Assembly (NCBI GenBank): GCA_000739535.1
Contig: DF820480.1
Location: 42,266-106,265 of the forward strand
Source: Candidatus Vecturithrix granuli
GTDB taxonomy: Bacteria; Moduliflexota; Moduliflexia; Moduliflexales; Moduliflexaceae
DNA: 64,000 bases
Direction: 5' to 3'
Notes under the pieces: generated by a model
Databases searched by the model: none
What the model saw: only the letters and a program-made list of their open reading frames with translations
Told to the model about the DNA's origin: nothing
Made by a program: the position numbers and the translations under genes
Shown here: positions 1-8,369 of the stretch, one piece after another
Numbering within the stretch: the first letter of the stretch is position 1
Layout of the letters: each line of letters opens with the position of its first letter

Positions 1-701
1 ACTGGCATCACTTTTTCCGTTGGCGTTTCGGCTTCAACTTCCGGTTCTATTTCTGTCGCTGTTACTGGCGGGGCTTCTTCTGGCGGTGTTTCAGGCTCAA
101 CTACCTGAGGAATTTCCTCTTCAACGGCTGGTGGGGCTTCTATTGGCGATATTACCGGCTCAATTTCTCGGGGAATTTCCTCTTCTACTGCTTCTTCTGG
201 CGGCGTTTCAGGTTCAACTACCTGAGGAATTTCCTCTTCAATTGCTGTTGGGGCTTCTATTGGCGATATTAGCGGTTGAATTATCAGGGAACTTTCCTCT
301 TCTACTTCCGGCGAGGTTTTCGCCATCGGTATTTCTATGCCTGTTTCCGACGGAATCTCTGCCGCAGGAGTTCCTGTTGCCGCTTGAATTTTCTGCTCCA
401 GGGATGTTATGTGTTGCTGCAATGTTTCAATCCGCGTTTCTGCTGAAGTAAATTTGGCGTTGTAGTCTTCCAGTTCTTCAGTTTTCTGTTGTAGTTGGGC
501 TTCACAAGCATTGAGTTGTTCCTGCAGGTGTTGATATTGGCTGAGTTGGGTTTCAAGGCGGCGAATCGTATCTTTGGCTTCGCTCAATTCCCTTTGGAAA
601 GCCAGTTCTTCTTCCTTCCTTTTTTTGGGCATATAGAGTCGAAAAACATAGCCAAGCACCCATCCGATCAAGACTCCGAACAGAATAAGTAATTCTCTCA
701 T
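1..701 (-). CDS. Membrane-anchored coiled-coil protein with Pro/Glu repeats (partial, runs off the window)
   Basis: Reading leftwards from an ATG at 699-701, preceded by a GGAGGA ribosome site, the frame stays open to the window edge (233 codons). Residues 4-22 form one hydrophobic helix, followed by a basic stop (KKRK). Residues 30-115 are rich in Glu, Gln, Leu and Arg with heptad-like spacing, so probably a coiled coil. From about residue 130 the chain becomes a Pro/Glu-rich linker with an imperfect 39-residue repeat built on EEEIPQVVEPETPPEEA; the DNA repeats with a 117-bp period (starts near 81 and 198). A single N-terminal anchor, coiled coil and stiff acidic linker suggest a bitopic envelope or spacer protein. 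The C-terminal domain that would give its function lies outside the window. Confidence 0.75.
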   Translation of the reverse strand, partial: MRELLILFGVLIGWVLGYVFRLYMPKKRKEEELAFQRELSEAKDTIRRLETQLSQYQHLQEQLNACEAQLQQKTEELEDYNAKFTSAETRIETLQQHITSLEQKIQAATGTPAAEIPSETGIEIPMAKTSPEVEEESSLIIQPLISPIEAPTAIEEEIPQVVEPETPPEEAVEEEIPREIEPVISPIEAPPAVEEEIPQVVEPETPPEEAPPVTATEIEPEVEAETPTEKVMP

Positions 702-832
702 GTGTCCTATCCTCCCTGTCTTTAGAATGTATATATTGATTTCAATCCGACCCAAAATACGACATGCTAACAGCTTATGGCCGTCTAACACAATCATAAA
801 TATTTGCGTACAAGTGTCAACATATTTCTTCT

Positions 833-963
833 AAGTAACTACAAGGATTTCTCATACGCAGGAATTTCAGGGATGTTGTGGATATTATACAACACTGCGG
901 TTTTCGTTAAACAAAAGTCAAAGAAAATTCTTGCTCATTCTTCATTTCTTGTAGTTATTTAAA
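833..963. repeat. AACTACAAGG-family palindromic element in a divergent promoter gap
   Basis: The left arm begins AACTACAAGGATTTC and the right arm ends TTTCTTGTAGTT, so the element can fold into an imperfect hairpin about 130 bp long. It occupies most of the 349-bp gap between the divergent genes at 701 and 1051. The AT-rich stretch from 964 to 1030 holds a TTGACT -35-like hexamer and overlapping ATGAAAA/TTTTCAT half sites, presumably the promoter and operator of the glycyl-radical operon. Confidence 0.6.
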
Positions 964-1050
964 ATTTTATCAAAAATCACTTGACTTTTAAATGAAATGT
1001 TTTCATTTTCAAATGAAAATAATCAAATTTATTTAGGAGTGAGCCATTAG

Positions 1051-1941
1051 ATGATTTTTAATATTCAACGATTTTCCACGCATGACGGCGCAGGCATTCG
1101 CACGGTGATCTTTTTCAAGGGGTGTCCTCTGCGCTGTTCCTGGTGCAGTAATCCGGAAAGCCAATCTTTTGACTATGACCTCATGTTTGAGCTGCGCAAA
1201 TGTATTGGCTGTCTCGAATGCGTCCATCATGCCCAATTCCAGGAATTTACAGCAGATAATGGTCAGGTCAGGCTTCAACGCGAACGCCTCAAACAGCCTT
1301 TTGCCTTTAAAGATGTGTGTCCGGCGAAAGCGATCACGGTAATCGGCGAAGAGAAGAGCGTGGCGGACATCCTGGCAGAAATCAGCAAAGACCTTCCGTT
1401 TTACAGCAAAAGCAGCGGCGGAGTGACGCTTTCCGGGGGTGAACCGTTTGCCCAACCGGAGATATTATCGGAATTACTGCCGCAGCTCAAACAGTCAGGA
1501 ATTCATGTGGCGGTGGAAACCTGCCTGCATGTGCCCTGGAAACAGATCGAAGCGCACCTTCAATACATCGCTCTCTTTTTGGCGGATTTGAAACATACTG
1601 ATCCTGAAAAATTTCAGGCTGCCACCGGAGGGAGATTAGACCTGATCATCTCGAATTTCAAACAGTTGGAAACAGCGCAGATTCCGGTTGTCGCTCGCAT
1701 TCCGATCATCCCGGGATTTAACCATAGCGAGGCTGAAATGTACTCTATTATTGATTTTGCCGCCTCATTGACAAACATCCATGAGGTTCACTTGATCCCC
1801 TATCATGCTCTGGGACGCCATAAATACTCACTGTTAGGTCGAACCTACGAACTTCCGGCCGCATCAGTGTCAGAAGATGAAATACAACCATACATTGAAT
1901 ACGCAGAGCACAAAGGGCTTCTTGCCAGTATCGGAGGATAA
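1051..1941 (+). CDS. Glycyl-radical enzyme activase (radical SAM)
   Basis: The 296-residue protein has the radical-SAM cluster motif CxxxCxxC at Cys25, Cys29 and Cys32 within FFKGCPLRCSWC, which binds a [4Fe-4S] cluster and S-adenosylmethionine. A short ferredoxin-like insert follows, with CIGCLEC at 51-57 and a further Cys at 89, enough for one auxiliary cluster where many relatives carry two. SGGEP further on is the family's SAM-contact motif. These activases abstract a hydrogen from a glycine of a partner enzyme to make a stable glycyl radical. The partner is almost certainly the next gene. Start chosen at ATG 1051, behind AGGAGTGAG. Confidence 0.93.
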   Translation: MIFNIQRFSTHDGAGIRTVIFFKGCPLRCSWCSNPESQSFDYDLMFELRKCIGCLECVHHAQFQEFTADNGQVRLQRERLKQPFAFKDVCPAKAITVIGEEKSVADILAEISKDLPFYSKSSGGVTLSGGEPFAQPEILSELLPQLKQSGIHVAVETCLHVPWKQIEAHLQYIALFLADLKHTDPEKFQAATGGRLDLIISNFKQLETAQIPVVARIPIIPGFNHSEAEMYSIIDFAASLTNIHEVHLIPYHALGRHKYSLLGRTYELPAASVSEDEIQPYIEYAEHKGLLASIGG

Positions 1942-1948
1942 TTTTAGA

Positions 1949-1985
1949 TAACTACAAGGATTTTTTATAAGCAAGGATTTCTTGA
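1949..1985. repeat. Single arm of the AACTACAAGG palindrome family
   Basis: Reads AACTACAAGGATTTTTTATA and on through AGCAAGGAT, matching the left arms of the elements near 833, 36598 and 36701. No clean right arm follows. It lies between the activase and the glycyl-radical enzyme and probably forms the leader of the latter's message. Confidence 0.5.
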
Positions 1986-2048
1986 CTTTTGCTTGATACG
2001 CGCGCTTTTTTTCAAACAAGAGTTCAAGAAAGGTATTTGCACTTACTT

Positions 2049-4463
2049 ATGTTACAAATTGACGCGAAACCAGGTTTATCAACACGCATCCATGCCTTAC
2101 GCGAACAAGTGTTAAACGCCAGACCCACGGTCTGCCTCGAACGCGCGAAATGTTATACTGAGGCTTACCAGCAACATGCGGCGAAACCGGTTATTCTGAG
2201 ACGCGCGTTCGCGCTGGAAAAAACCTTGCAAGAGATGACCGTTTTTATTGATGACGGCGAACTGATCGTGGGCAATCAATCGTCAAAATTGAGAGCCGCG
2301 CCGATCTTTCCAGAATATGCGGTCGAATGGATTCTCAAAGAACTGGATGAATTTGACAAACGTCCCGGGGACGCCTTTTATCTTTCAGAGGAAACCAAAG
2401 AGGAATTAAAGGAGATTTGCGCCTATTGGCACGGAAAAACCACGTTGGAAAAGGGACGCGAACTGATGACGGACACGCTGCGCGAGATCCATGCGGCCGG
2501 CATCATTCGCGCCGAAGGAAATTTAACCTCAGGCGACGGGCATATTGCGGTCAATTTTGAAAAAATCCTGAAACTCGGCATACAAGGCTATCTGGACAAA
2601 GTGGAATTTAAACGCAAGCAGCTTGACCTGACGGATTGGGCGGATCTCAAAAAATCGCAATTTTATCAGGCCGTGGAAATCAGCTTACGCGCTCTGCGCG
2701 ATTTTATCAATCGTTACGCCGCGCTCGCCCTCGCTATGAGCGAACAGGAGAACGATTCAGTACGCAAAGCTGAATTGATCAGAATTCATGAAAACTGCCG
2801 CCAGATCGCCCAGTATCCGCCGCAGGATTTTTATCAGGCCTTGCAGTTGACCTATTTTATCCAGCTTGTGTTGCAAATTGAAAGCAACGGACATTCAGTG
2901 TCCCTGGGACGAATGGATCAGTATCTCTATCCTTTCTACAAACAGGATAAGCAGGAAGAGAAAATCACGGACGATTTTGTCATGGAGTTATTAGAGAATA
3001 CCTGGATCAAACTTCTCTCCTTTTTGAAGATTCGCTCCTGGTCGCACACCCGCTTTTCGGCAGGGAGTCCCTTGTATCAAAATGTCACCATCGGCGGTCA
3101 AACCGTTGATGGCGAAGACGCGGTAAATGAACTCAGTTATCTTATTCTGCGCTCAGTAGGCGAAACGAAATTAACACAGCCGAACCTCTCAATTCGCTAT
3201 CATAAACATATCGACGACGAGTTTATGCTGGAATGTATGCAAGTGATTGAAAAAGGCTTTGGAATGCCAGCCTTTAACAATGATGAAATTGTGATCCCGT
3301 CTTTTCTCAAGCTTGGAGTTGACAAAGAAGACGCGTATAATTATTCCGCAATCGGCTGTATTGAAGTGGCTGTGCCCGGCAAATGGGGCTATCGCTGCAC
3401 CGGAATGCACTTTCTGAACTTTATGCGTGTGTTGCTTGCAGCCCTGAATGACGGCAAAGATACCATGTCCGGCAAAACCTTTAAGAAAGGAATTGGCAAA
3501 TTAACCGACTTTGAGTCCTTTGACGATGTGTTACGAGCCTGGCAACAACAGGTCAAATATTACGCCCGGGCCGGCGTGGCGATTGATACGGCCGTGGATA
3601 CGATCTTAGAGGAAGAAGTGCCCGACGTTCTCTGCTCGGCCTTTGTGGATGACTGCTTGAAACAGGGAAAAACCATTAAAGAAGGCGGCTCAAAGTACGA
3701 TTTCATCTCTGGTTTGCAAGTCGGAATTGCGAACCTCGGCAATTCGCTGGCGGCCATCAAAAAGCTGGTGTTTGAGGAACAGAAAATTTCCAAAGCAGAA
3801 CTTCTGCGTCATCTGGAAACCAATTTTGAAGGCCTCGAGGGGGAAAAGGTGCGGCAAATTCTGCTGAATTACGCGCCGAAATTCGGCAATGATGACAATT
3901 ATGTGGATATTCTGCTGCGCGAAGCCTATATGGATTTTATCAATGAACTGAAAAAATATCACACCACGCGCTACGGACGCGGCCCGATTGGATGCCAGTA
4001 TTACGCCGGAACATCGAGTATTTCCGCCAACGTGCCATCCGGAGCGGTGGTGCCGGCTACGCCAGACGGCAGAAAAGCCTTTCAACCCCTGGCTGAAGGA
4101 AGTTCGCCCTCTTCAGGCACTGATGAACTCGGTCCTACAGCGGTCTTTAAGTCAATTGCCAAACTCCCCACCAACAAGATTTTGGGCGGCGTGCTCTTGA
4201 ATCAGAAATTGTCGCCGGCCGCCATTAAACAGGAGCGGGATAAGAAAAAGCTGATTGCGATGCTGCACACGTTTTTCACCGATTTAAAAGGTTGGCACGT
4301 GCAGTATAATATTGTGGATCGCGTCACGCTGCTCGATGCGAAAAAACATCCTGAGCAATACCGCGATCTGATCGTGCGGGTCGCCGGCTATTCCGCATTT
4401 TTCACAACCTTAGCGCCGGATACCCAGGATGATATTATCGCCCGAACTGAGCATACCTTATGA
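2049..4463 (+). CDS. Glycyl-radical enzyme of the pyruvate-formate-lyase-like family, substrate unknown
   Basis: A large (804-residue) glycyl-radical enzyme. The thiyl-radical cysteine lies in AIGCIEVA (Cys437) and the radical glycine in RVAGYSAFF (Gly780), 24 residues before the end, as the family requires. A single active-site Cys followed by I-E excludes pyruvate formate-lyase, which has two adjacent cysteines. GCxE is the pattern of dehydratases and C-N or C-C lyases such as glycerol dehydratase and choline TMA-lyase. The Asp expected about 14 residues after the Cys in glycerol dehydratase is Thr here, so that substrate is doubtful. The frame is also open from a TTG at 1989; I prefer ATG 2049, behind AGAAAGG, because the TTG falls next to a repeat arm. 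The activase is directly upstream. Confidence 0.9.
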   Translation: MLQIDAKPGLSTRIHALREQVLNARPTVCLERAKCYTEAYQQHAAKPVILRRAFALEKTLQEMTVFIDDGELIVGNQSSKLRAAPIFPEYAVEWILKELDEFDKRPGDAFYLSEETKEELKEICAYWHGKTTLEKGRELMTDTLREIHAAGIIRAEGNLTSGDGHIAVNFEKILKLGIQGYLDKVEFKRKQLDLTDWADLKKSQFYQAVEISLRALRDFINRYAALALAMSEQENDSVRKAELIRIHENCRQIAQYPPQDFYQALQLTYFIQLVLQIESNGHSVSLGRMDQYLYPFYKQDKQEEKITDDFVMELLENTWIKLLSFLKIRSWSHTRFSAGSPLYQNVTIGGQTVDGEDAVNELSYLILRSVGETKLTQPNLSIRYHKHIDDEFMLECMQVIEKGFGMPAFNNDEIVIPSFLKLGVDKEDAYNYSAIGCIEVAVPGKWGYRCTGMHFLNFMRVLLAALNDGKDTMSGKTFKKGIGKLTDFESFDDVLRAWQQQVKYYARAGVAIDTAVDTILEEEVPDVLCSAFVDDCLKQGKTIKEGGSKYDFISGLQVGIANLGNSLAAIKKLVFEEQKISKAELLRHLETNFEGLEGEKVRQILLNYAPKFGNDDNYVDILLREAYMDFINELKKYHTTRYGRGPIGCQYYAGTSSISANVPSGAVVPATPDGRKAFQPLAEGSSPSSGTDELGPTAVFKSIAKLPTNKILGGVLLNQKLSPAAIKQERDKKKLIAMLHTFFTDLKGWHVQYNIVDRVTLLDAKKHPEQYRDLIVRVAGYSAFFTTLAPDTQDDIIARTEHTL

Positions 4464-5182
4464 CGCAAGAACATGCGGGCCAATCTATGGCGTTCCGGGA
4501 ATGTGTGTTGTTCTACGTAAAATGGCCGGAACCGGGGAAAGTGAAAACCCGGTTGGCGGCGGATATTGGCGACGAACATGCCGCCGGGTTCTATCGCTGC
4601 TTTATTCTGGATATGCTGGCGGCGTTGGCGCACAATCCGCAGCCGATCTGTATCTGCTATGCCCCGGCAGAGTCCGAGTTCAACTTTCGCCGCTGGTTAG
4701 GTCCGGCCTATTACTATCTGCCTCAATCTGGGGATGATTTGGGGGAGCGAATGCAGCGTTCGTTTCAACAGGCATTCCAGCGTGGCTTCGAATCCGCGTG
4801 TCTGGTCGGCAGCGATCTCCCGGCGTTGCCGCCTGAATACGTGAACGAAGCCTTTACCCGCCTGCATCAGTATGACAGCGTCATCGGGCCGTCCAACGAT
4901 GGCGGGTATTACCTCATCGGATTTCGGCGCGAGACCTTTTTTCCAGAAATTTTTCAGAACATCGCCTGGAGTCAACCGACCGTCTATCAGGTCACGCTCG
5001 CCAAATATCGTCAACGCGAAACACGATTGTTTCCGTTATTTTCCTGGGATGATGTTGACAATTGGCGCGATCTGCAACAATGGTATCAACTGGGCTGCGA
5101 CAAACGTCGCGCGCCGCGCACCTGCGCCTATTTTACGACATTGAGGAACAACCTGCCGCTCTCACAGCGTCGTAAAAAGTAA
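4460..5182 (+). CDS. TIGR04282/DUF2064-family glycosyltransferase-like protein
   Basis: The 240-residue protein starts at an ATG overlapping the stop of the glycyl-radical gene. FYVKWPEPGKVKTRLA near the N-terminus is the nucleotide-binding loop of this CofC-like/GT-A family (compare KxPxPGxVKTRL), and LVGSDLPALP and GPSNDGGYYLIG are its other conserved blocks. The family is annotated as 'transferase 1, rSAM/selenodomain-associated' and usually lies near TIGR04283 proteins, TVP38 membrane proteins and DUF547 proteins, all of which are found within the next 8 kb. The sugar donor and acceptor are unknown. A second in-frame Met (MAFRECVLFY) nine codons in could be the true start. Confidence 0.85.
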   Translation: MTQEHAGQSMAFRECVLFYVKWPEPGKVKTRLAADIGDEHAAGFYRCFILDMLAALAHNPQPICICYAPAESEFNFRRWLGPAYYYLPQSGDDLGERMQRSFQQAFQRGFESACLVGSDLPALPPEYVNEAFTRLHQYDSVIGPSNDGGYYLIGFRRETFFPEIFQNIAWSQPTVYQVTLAKYRQRETRLFPLFSWDDVDNWRDLQQWYQLGCDKRRAPRTCAYFTTLRNNLPLSQRRKK

Positions 5183-5195
5183 GGAGGAGACAACG

Positions 5196-5593
5196 ATGAG
5201 TCCATTGATGATCAGTTTCAGCGTCGTTCTCTTGAGTATTTTGTGCATTCAATTGTTGGTTCCACGCCGCGCGAGCGCTCATTGTGATACACTGGACGGC
5301 CCACTTATCACAGTCGCCTCAGAATTCACCGCGCCAGCGAAGGGGAACCCTATGCCGGCCTGAAACCTGCCGGCCAGATTGATCCGGCTGAAAAAGCGGC
5401 AGATCATGCTCTGGAAACCAATTCGGTCGAGGGCCTCGTGTATGACATGACTCATCACCTGGCCGAGGAAATTCGGGAGTCATCGAATGACACGAATATA
5501 ACGAATGTGACAAACGCACGGATGAAAATCAAAAGGAGTACCAAAGCTCGACTTTGGCTGCGAGCGAAGCGAAGCCATTCTCCGCAGGGGTGA
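5196..5593 (+). pseudogene. DUF6448-family protein, internally deleted and frameshifted
   Basis: A good ribosome site (AAGGAGGAG) precedes ATG 5196. The first frame encodes a signal-peptide-like segment and then AHCDTLDGPLIT, the N-terminal hallmark of the DUF6448 family, but stops at 5363. A second frame, entered near 5327, reads HRASEGEPYAGLKPAGQ followed by AEKAADHALE, which is the conserved C-terminal block of the same family. The middle of the protein (roughly 80 residues in intact members, from memory) is missing, so one deletion both removed it and shifted the frame. The recognisable part ends around 5520; what follows to the TGA at 5591 looks unrelated. It lies between two genes of the selenodomain-like cluster and was probably part of it. 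Confidence 0.75.
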
Positions 5594-5632
5594 ACCTGCT
5601 TCTGACTATCAGATAATTTACATGGGAGGAAC

Positions 5633-6391
5633 ATGACAGAGGAGAATTATACATTGAAAGAACTGTCCGTTAAAAAAAGGCCGTTGGTGCAGAAAATATT
5701 GGTGATTGGCGCAATTCTGCTGCTGGTGATCCTGTTTTATGCGTTTGATCTTGGGCAATATTTTTCCCTTGAGTACGTCAAGGCGTCGCAAGCGCGCTTT
5801 GCCCTGGCCTATCAAGCTCAGCCCGCGCTGGTCATTGCGACCTATATGGGCATTTATATTCTCATGGCCGCGTTGTCGCTGCCGGGCGCTGCGGTTATGA
5901 CGTTGCTCGGCGGCGCGCTTTTTGGTCGTCTGATTGGCACGGTCGCGGTGTCGTTTGCCAGTACAATCGGGGCGACCCTGGCCTACCTGGTATCCCGTTT
6001 CCTCTTGCGCGACTGGGTGCAAAGCAAGGTTGGCAAACGTTTACAGCCAATCAATGAGGGGGTTGAAAGAGAAGGCGCGTTCTACCTGTTTACGATGCGA
6101 TTGATTCCGGCCTTTCCTTTCTGGCTGATCAATCTGGCGATGGGGCTGACCAAAATGCCGTTGTGGAGCTTCTATTGGGTCTCGCAAATCGGGATGCTGC
6201 CCGGCACGTTCGTATATGTGAACGCCGGCACGGAATTAGCCCGGATCGACTCACTGAAAGGCATTCTCAACCCGACCTTGATTATTTCATTCGTCATTTT
6301 GGGCCTGTTTCCGCTGATCGTAAAAAAATTATTGTCCCTGTATAAACGGCCTGAACAACATAGACATAATTTCGATGATTCCACAGGCTGA
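5633..6391 (+). CDS. TVP38/TMEM64 family (VTT/SNARE-associated domain) membrane protein
   Basis: A 252-residue polytopic membrane protein with hydrophobic segments near residues 22-42, 68-105, 160-190 and 215-235. The VTT-domain signature is present: LPGAAVMTLLGGALFG before a Gly-rich membrane loop, then FYLFTMRLIPAFPFWLINLA, the conserved R-x-IP-x-xP segment. Members act in the cytoplasmic membrane and are thought to be phospholipid scramblases or transporters. ATG 5633 follows GGGAGGAAC. A paralogue lies at 9922. Confidence 0.88.
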   Translation: MTEENYTLKELSVKKRPLVQKILVIGAILLLVILFYAFDLGQYFSLEYVKASQARFALAYQAQPALVIATYMGIYILMAALSLPGAAVMTLLGGALFGRLIGTVAVSFASTIGATLAYLVSRFLLRDWVQSKVGKRLQPINEGVEREGAFYLFTMRLIPAFPFWLINLAMGLTKMPLWSFYWVSQIGMLPGTFVYVNAGTELARIDSLKGILNPTLIISFVILGLFPLIVKKLLSLYKRPEQHRHNFDDSTG

Positions 6392-6467
6392 AACTATCCC
6401 GTTTATACTGAAATATGGCGTGGCTTGAGCGCATCTCACGCCGATTAAACACACAAGGGAGGTTCTC

Positions 6468-7928
6468 ATGGCAACGTATGACTTTGATATTGGAATTCTG
6501 GGCGGCGGCTCCGCAGGGTTGACTATTGCGGCCGGGTCAGCTATGTTAGGCGCGAAAACTTTGTTGATTGAAAAAGAAGCGCACCTGGGCGGAGATTGTC
6601 TGCACTATGGCTGTGTACCGAGCAAAACCTTGATTAAAACCGCGCATGTCTATCATCTGATGAAACAGGCGCAAAAATTCGGCTTGCCGGCCGTGCAGCT
6701 CACGCCGGTTGACTACAAAGAGGTCGCTAAACGGATTCAATCGGTGATTGCCGTCATCCAAAAACACGATTCCGCGGAACGCTTTTGCAAACTCGGCGCA
6801 CGGGTTGAATTCGGCGCGGCTCGCTTTGTTGACCCGCATGTCGTCCGGATGGATGGGCAGACATTTTCCGCGAAGAATTGGGTCATCGCCACCGGCTCGT
6901 CGCCGGCCATGCCGAACATCGAGGGATTGGCGAACACGCCGCATCTGACGAACCGCGACATCTTTTCCCTCGATCATCTGCCGGAGTCGTTGATCGTCAT
7001 CGGCGGCGGTCCGATCGGGATTGAAATGGCGCAAGCCTTTGCCCGCCTGGGCAGCCGCGTAACGGTGATTCAGCATGGCGGTCAAATTTTGAGCAAAGAA
7101 GACAAGGACATGGCGGATCTCGTGCTGCAAGCCTTGCAGCGCGAAGGCGTGACGGTCCATTTGAACGCCGAGATTCTGCGAACGCAGGACCTCGGGAACA
7201 GCCGCGAAGTCGTGATCAAAACCGGCGGCCAGGAATTCGCCCTTCAGAGTGAGATGCTGCTGGCAGCCGCCGGACGCAACCTCAACCTCGCAGAGTTAGG
7301 GTTAGAATCCATTGACGTCGAGTTTGACCGGCGCGGCCTGAAATTAGACGCGCGCCTGCGCAGCGTCACGCAGCCGCATATTTACGGCGCCGGCGATGTG
7401 ACCGGGCAATATCTGTTCACGCACGCCGCGGGCTACGAAGGCGGCATCGTGATTCGCAACGCTATTTTTCATTTACCGTCCAAAGTGGATTATACCAATC
7501 TGCCCTGGTGTACCTATACCGACCCGGAACTGGCGAGTATTGGCATGAATGAAAAAGGGGCGCAAGCGGCAGGCATAACATACTCCGTCTGGACCGAGCC
7601 GTTTCGGAGCAATGACCGCAGTCTGGCCGAAGGGGAAGAAGTAGGACTGATCAAGCTGGTATTAGACGAAAAAGAGCGTCCGTTGGGCGTGCAGATTCTC
7701 GGCCCCCACGCCGGGGAACTGGTTAGTGAATGGGTGGCGATCATGAACGGCAAGGCCAAGCTTTCTACCATGGCCTCTGCCGTGCACCCCTATCCGACCC
7801 TGGGAGAGATCAATAAGCGCGTGATCGGCAATCTCTTTGCCGGCAAAGTCTATTCAGACAAAGTCAAAAAAGGCTTGAAATTCTTTTTCAACCTGCGCGG
7901 CCGCGCCTGCGGCGCAGAAGACGCCTGA
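6468..7928 (+). CDS. FAD-dependent pyridine nucleotide-disulfide oxidoreductase (mercuric-reductase/lipoamide-dehydrogenase-like)
   Basis: A 486-residue flavoprotein. GGGSAGLTIA near residue 12 is the FAD dinucleotide-binding fold, GGDCLHYGCVPSK carries the redox-active CxxxxC disulfide, VIGGGPIGIEMA near 175 binds NAD(P)H, and GAGDV near 310 closes the FAD site. The C-terminal HPYPTLGE supplies the His-Glu pair of the dimer interface. It lacks the N-terminal heavy-metal domain and the terminal Cys pair of true mercuric reductases, so mercury reduction should not be assumed. Homologues commonly lie beside TVP38 proteins, as here, probably in thiol or quinone redox chemistry. Start at ATG 6468 behind GGGAGG. 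Confidence 0.9.
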   Translation: MATYDFDIGILGGGSAGLTIAAGSAMLGAKTLLIEKEAHLGGDCLHYGCVPSKTLIKTAHVYHLMKQAQKFGLPAVQLTPVDYKEVAKRIQSVIAVIQKHDSAERFCKLGARVEFGAARFVDPHVVRMDGQTFSAKNWVIATGSSPAMPNIEGLANTPHLTNRDIFSLDHLPESLIVIGGGPIGIEMAQAFARLGSRVTVIQHGGQILSKEDKDMADLVLQALQREGVTVHLNAEILRTQDLGNSREVVIKTGGQEFALQSEMLLAAAGRNLNLAELGLESIDVEFDRRGLKLDARLRSVTQPHIYGAGDVTGQYLFTHAAGYEGGIVIRNAIFHLPSKVDYTNLPWCTYTDPELASIGMNEKGAQAAGITYSVWTEPFRSNDRSLAEGEEVGLIKLVLDEKERPLGVQILGPHAGELVSEWVAIMNGKAKLSTMASAVHPYPTLGEINKRVIGNLFAGKVYSDKVKKGLKFFFNLRGRACGAEDA

Positions 7929-7930
7929 AC

Positions 7931-7960
7931 AGGAGTGCGACGCGGTCGTCGCACTCCTGA
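7931..7960. repeat. REP-like palindrome (AGGAGTGCGACGCGGTCGTC)
   Basis: A near-perfect palindrome, AGGAGTGCGACG then CGTCGCACTCCT, placed between the oxidoreductase stop and the RAYT remnant. The same unit recurs at 8260-8359 and, half-preserved, at 11400. This is the arrangement of REP sequences flanking a REP-associated tyrosine transposase. Confidence 0.8.
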
Positions 7961-7976
7961 GAAAGAAATCAAGACT

Positions 7977-8261
7977 ATGATGAAGCAACACCCACACACG
8001 CCGAAACATTTGTTTTTGGATGATACGCCCTATTTCATCACTGCTGCGATTTATCAGAAACGTCGCTTGATGGCAGCGAAGACATTTCTCTTGTATAATC
8101 CCGTCAAACACGGCTATGTGAGCGATCTACGGAACTATGTCACATCCAATTTTCACGAAGCCTTTAAGGCGTTTGGGCGAGACGGTTTAGCCGAACAATT
8201 CAGGACATATTCCGAGTATAAAACTTTACGTATCACAGAAGCCTTAGACGACGACTTTTAG
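7977..8261 (+). pseudogene. REP-associated tyrosine transposase (RAYT) remnant, internally deleted
   Basis: The 94-residue frame begins HTPKHLFLDDTPYFITAAIY, the typical N-terminus of RAYT/Y1-transposase proteins, then jumps at about residue 33 to a C-terminal part (NPVKHGYVSDLRNY). The central portion with the His-U-His metal site and the catalytic Tyr is absent, so the protein cannot be active. The deletion is in frame. The gene is enclosed by REP palindromes on both sides, as intact RAYT-REP units are. A more upstream in-frame start at 7935 lies inside the REP and is unlikely. Confidence 0.75.
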
Positions 8262-8359
8262 GAGTGCGACGCGGTCGTCGCCAAGGACTCAGGAGTGCGA
8301 CGCGGTCGTCGCATCGCTGCACAGCAGCGACTAGCAGCGACGACCGCGTCGCACTCCTG
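8260..8359. repeat. Cluster of three REP-like palindromic units
   Basis: Two direct copies of AGGAGTGCGACGCGGTCGTC (from 8261 and 8291) and one inverted copy ending at 8359 follow the RAYT remnant. GCTGC/GCAGC-rich linkers between them can fold further. The array overlaps the RAYT stop codon and runs up to the start of the next gene, which therefore has no recognisable Shine-Dalgarno sequence. Confidence 0.75.
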
Positions 8360-8369
8360 AGTGTTCCGA

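Noticed and set aside
20..451. Plus-strand Leu/Phe-rich open frame
   Set aside because: It is the antisense image of the Pro/Glu-rich repeats of the minus-strand coiled-coil gene, which has a ribosome site and an open frame over the whole region.
2049..4463. Pyruvate formate-lyase (pflB)
   Set aside because: Active site has one cysteine in GCIE, not the two adjacent cysteines of PFL.
6468..7928. Mercuric reductase (merA)
   Set aside because: No heavy-metal-binding N-terminal domain and no C-terminal vicinal cysteines; no mer genes nearby.
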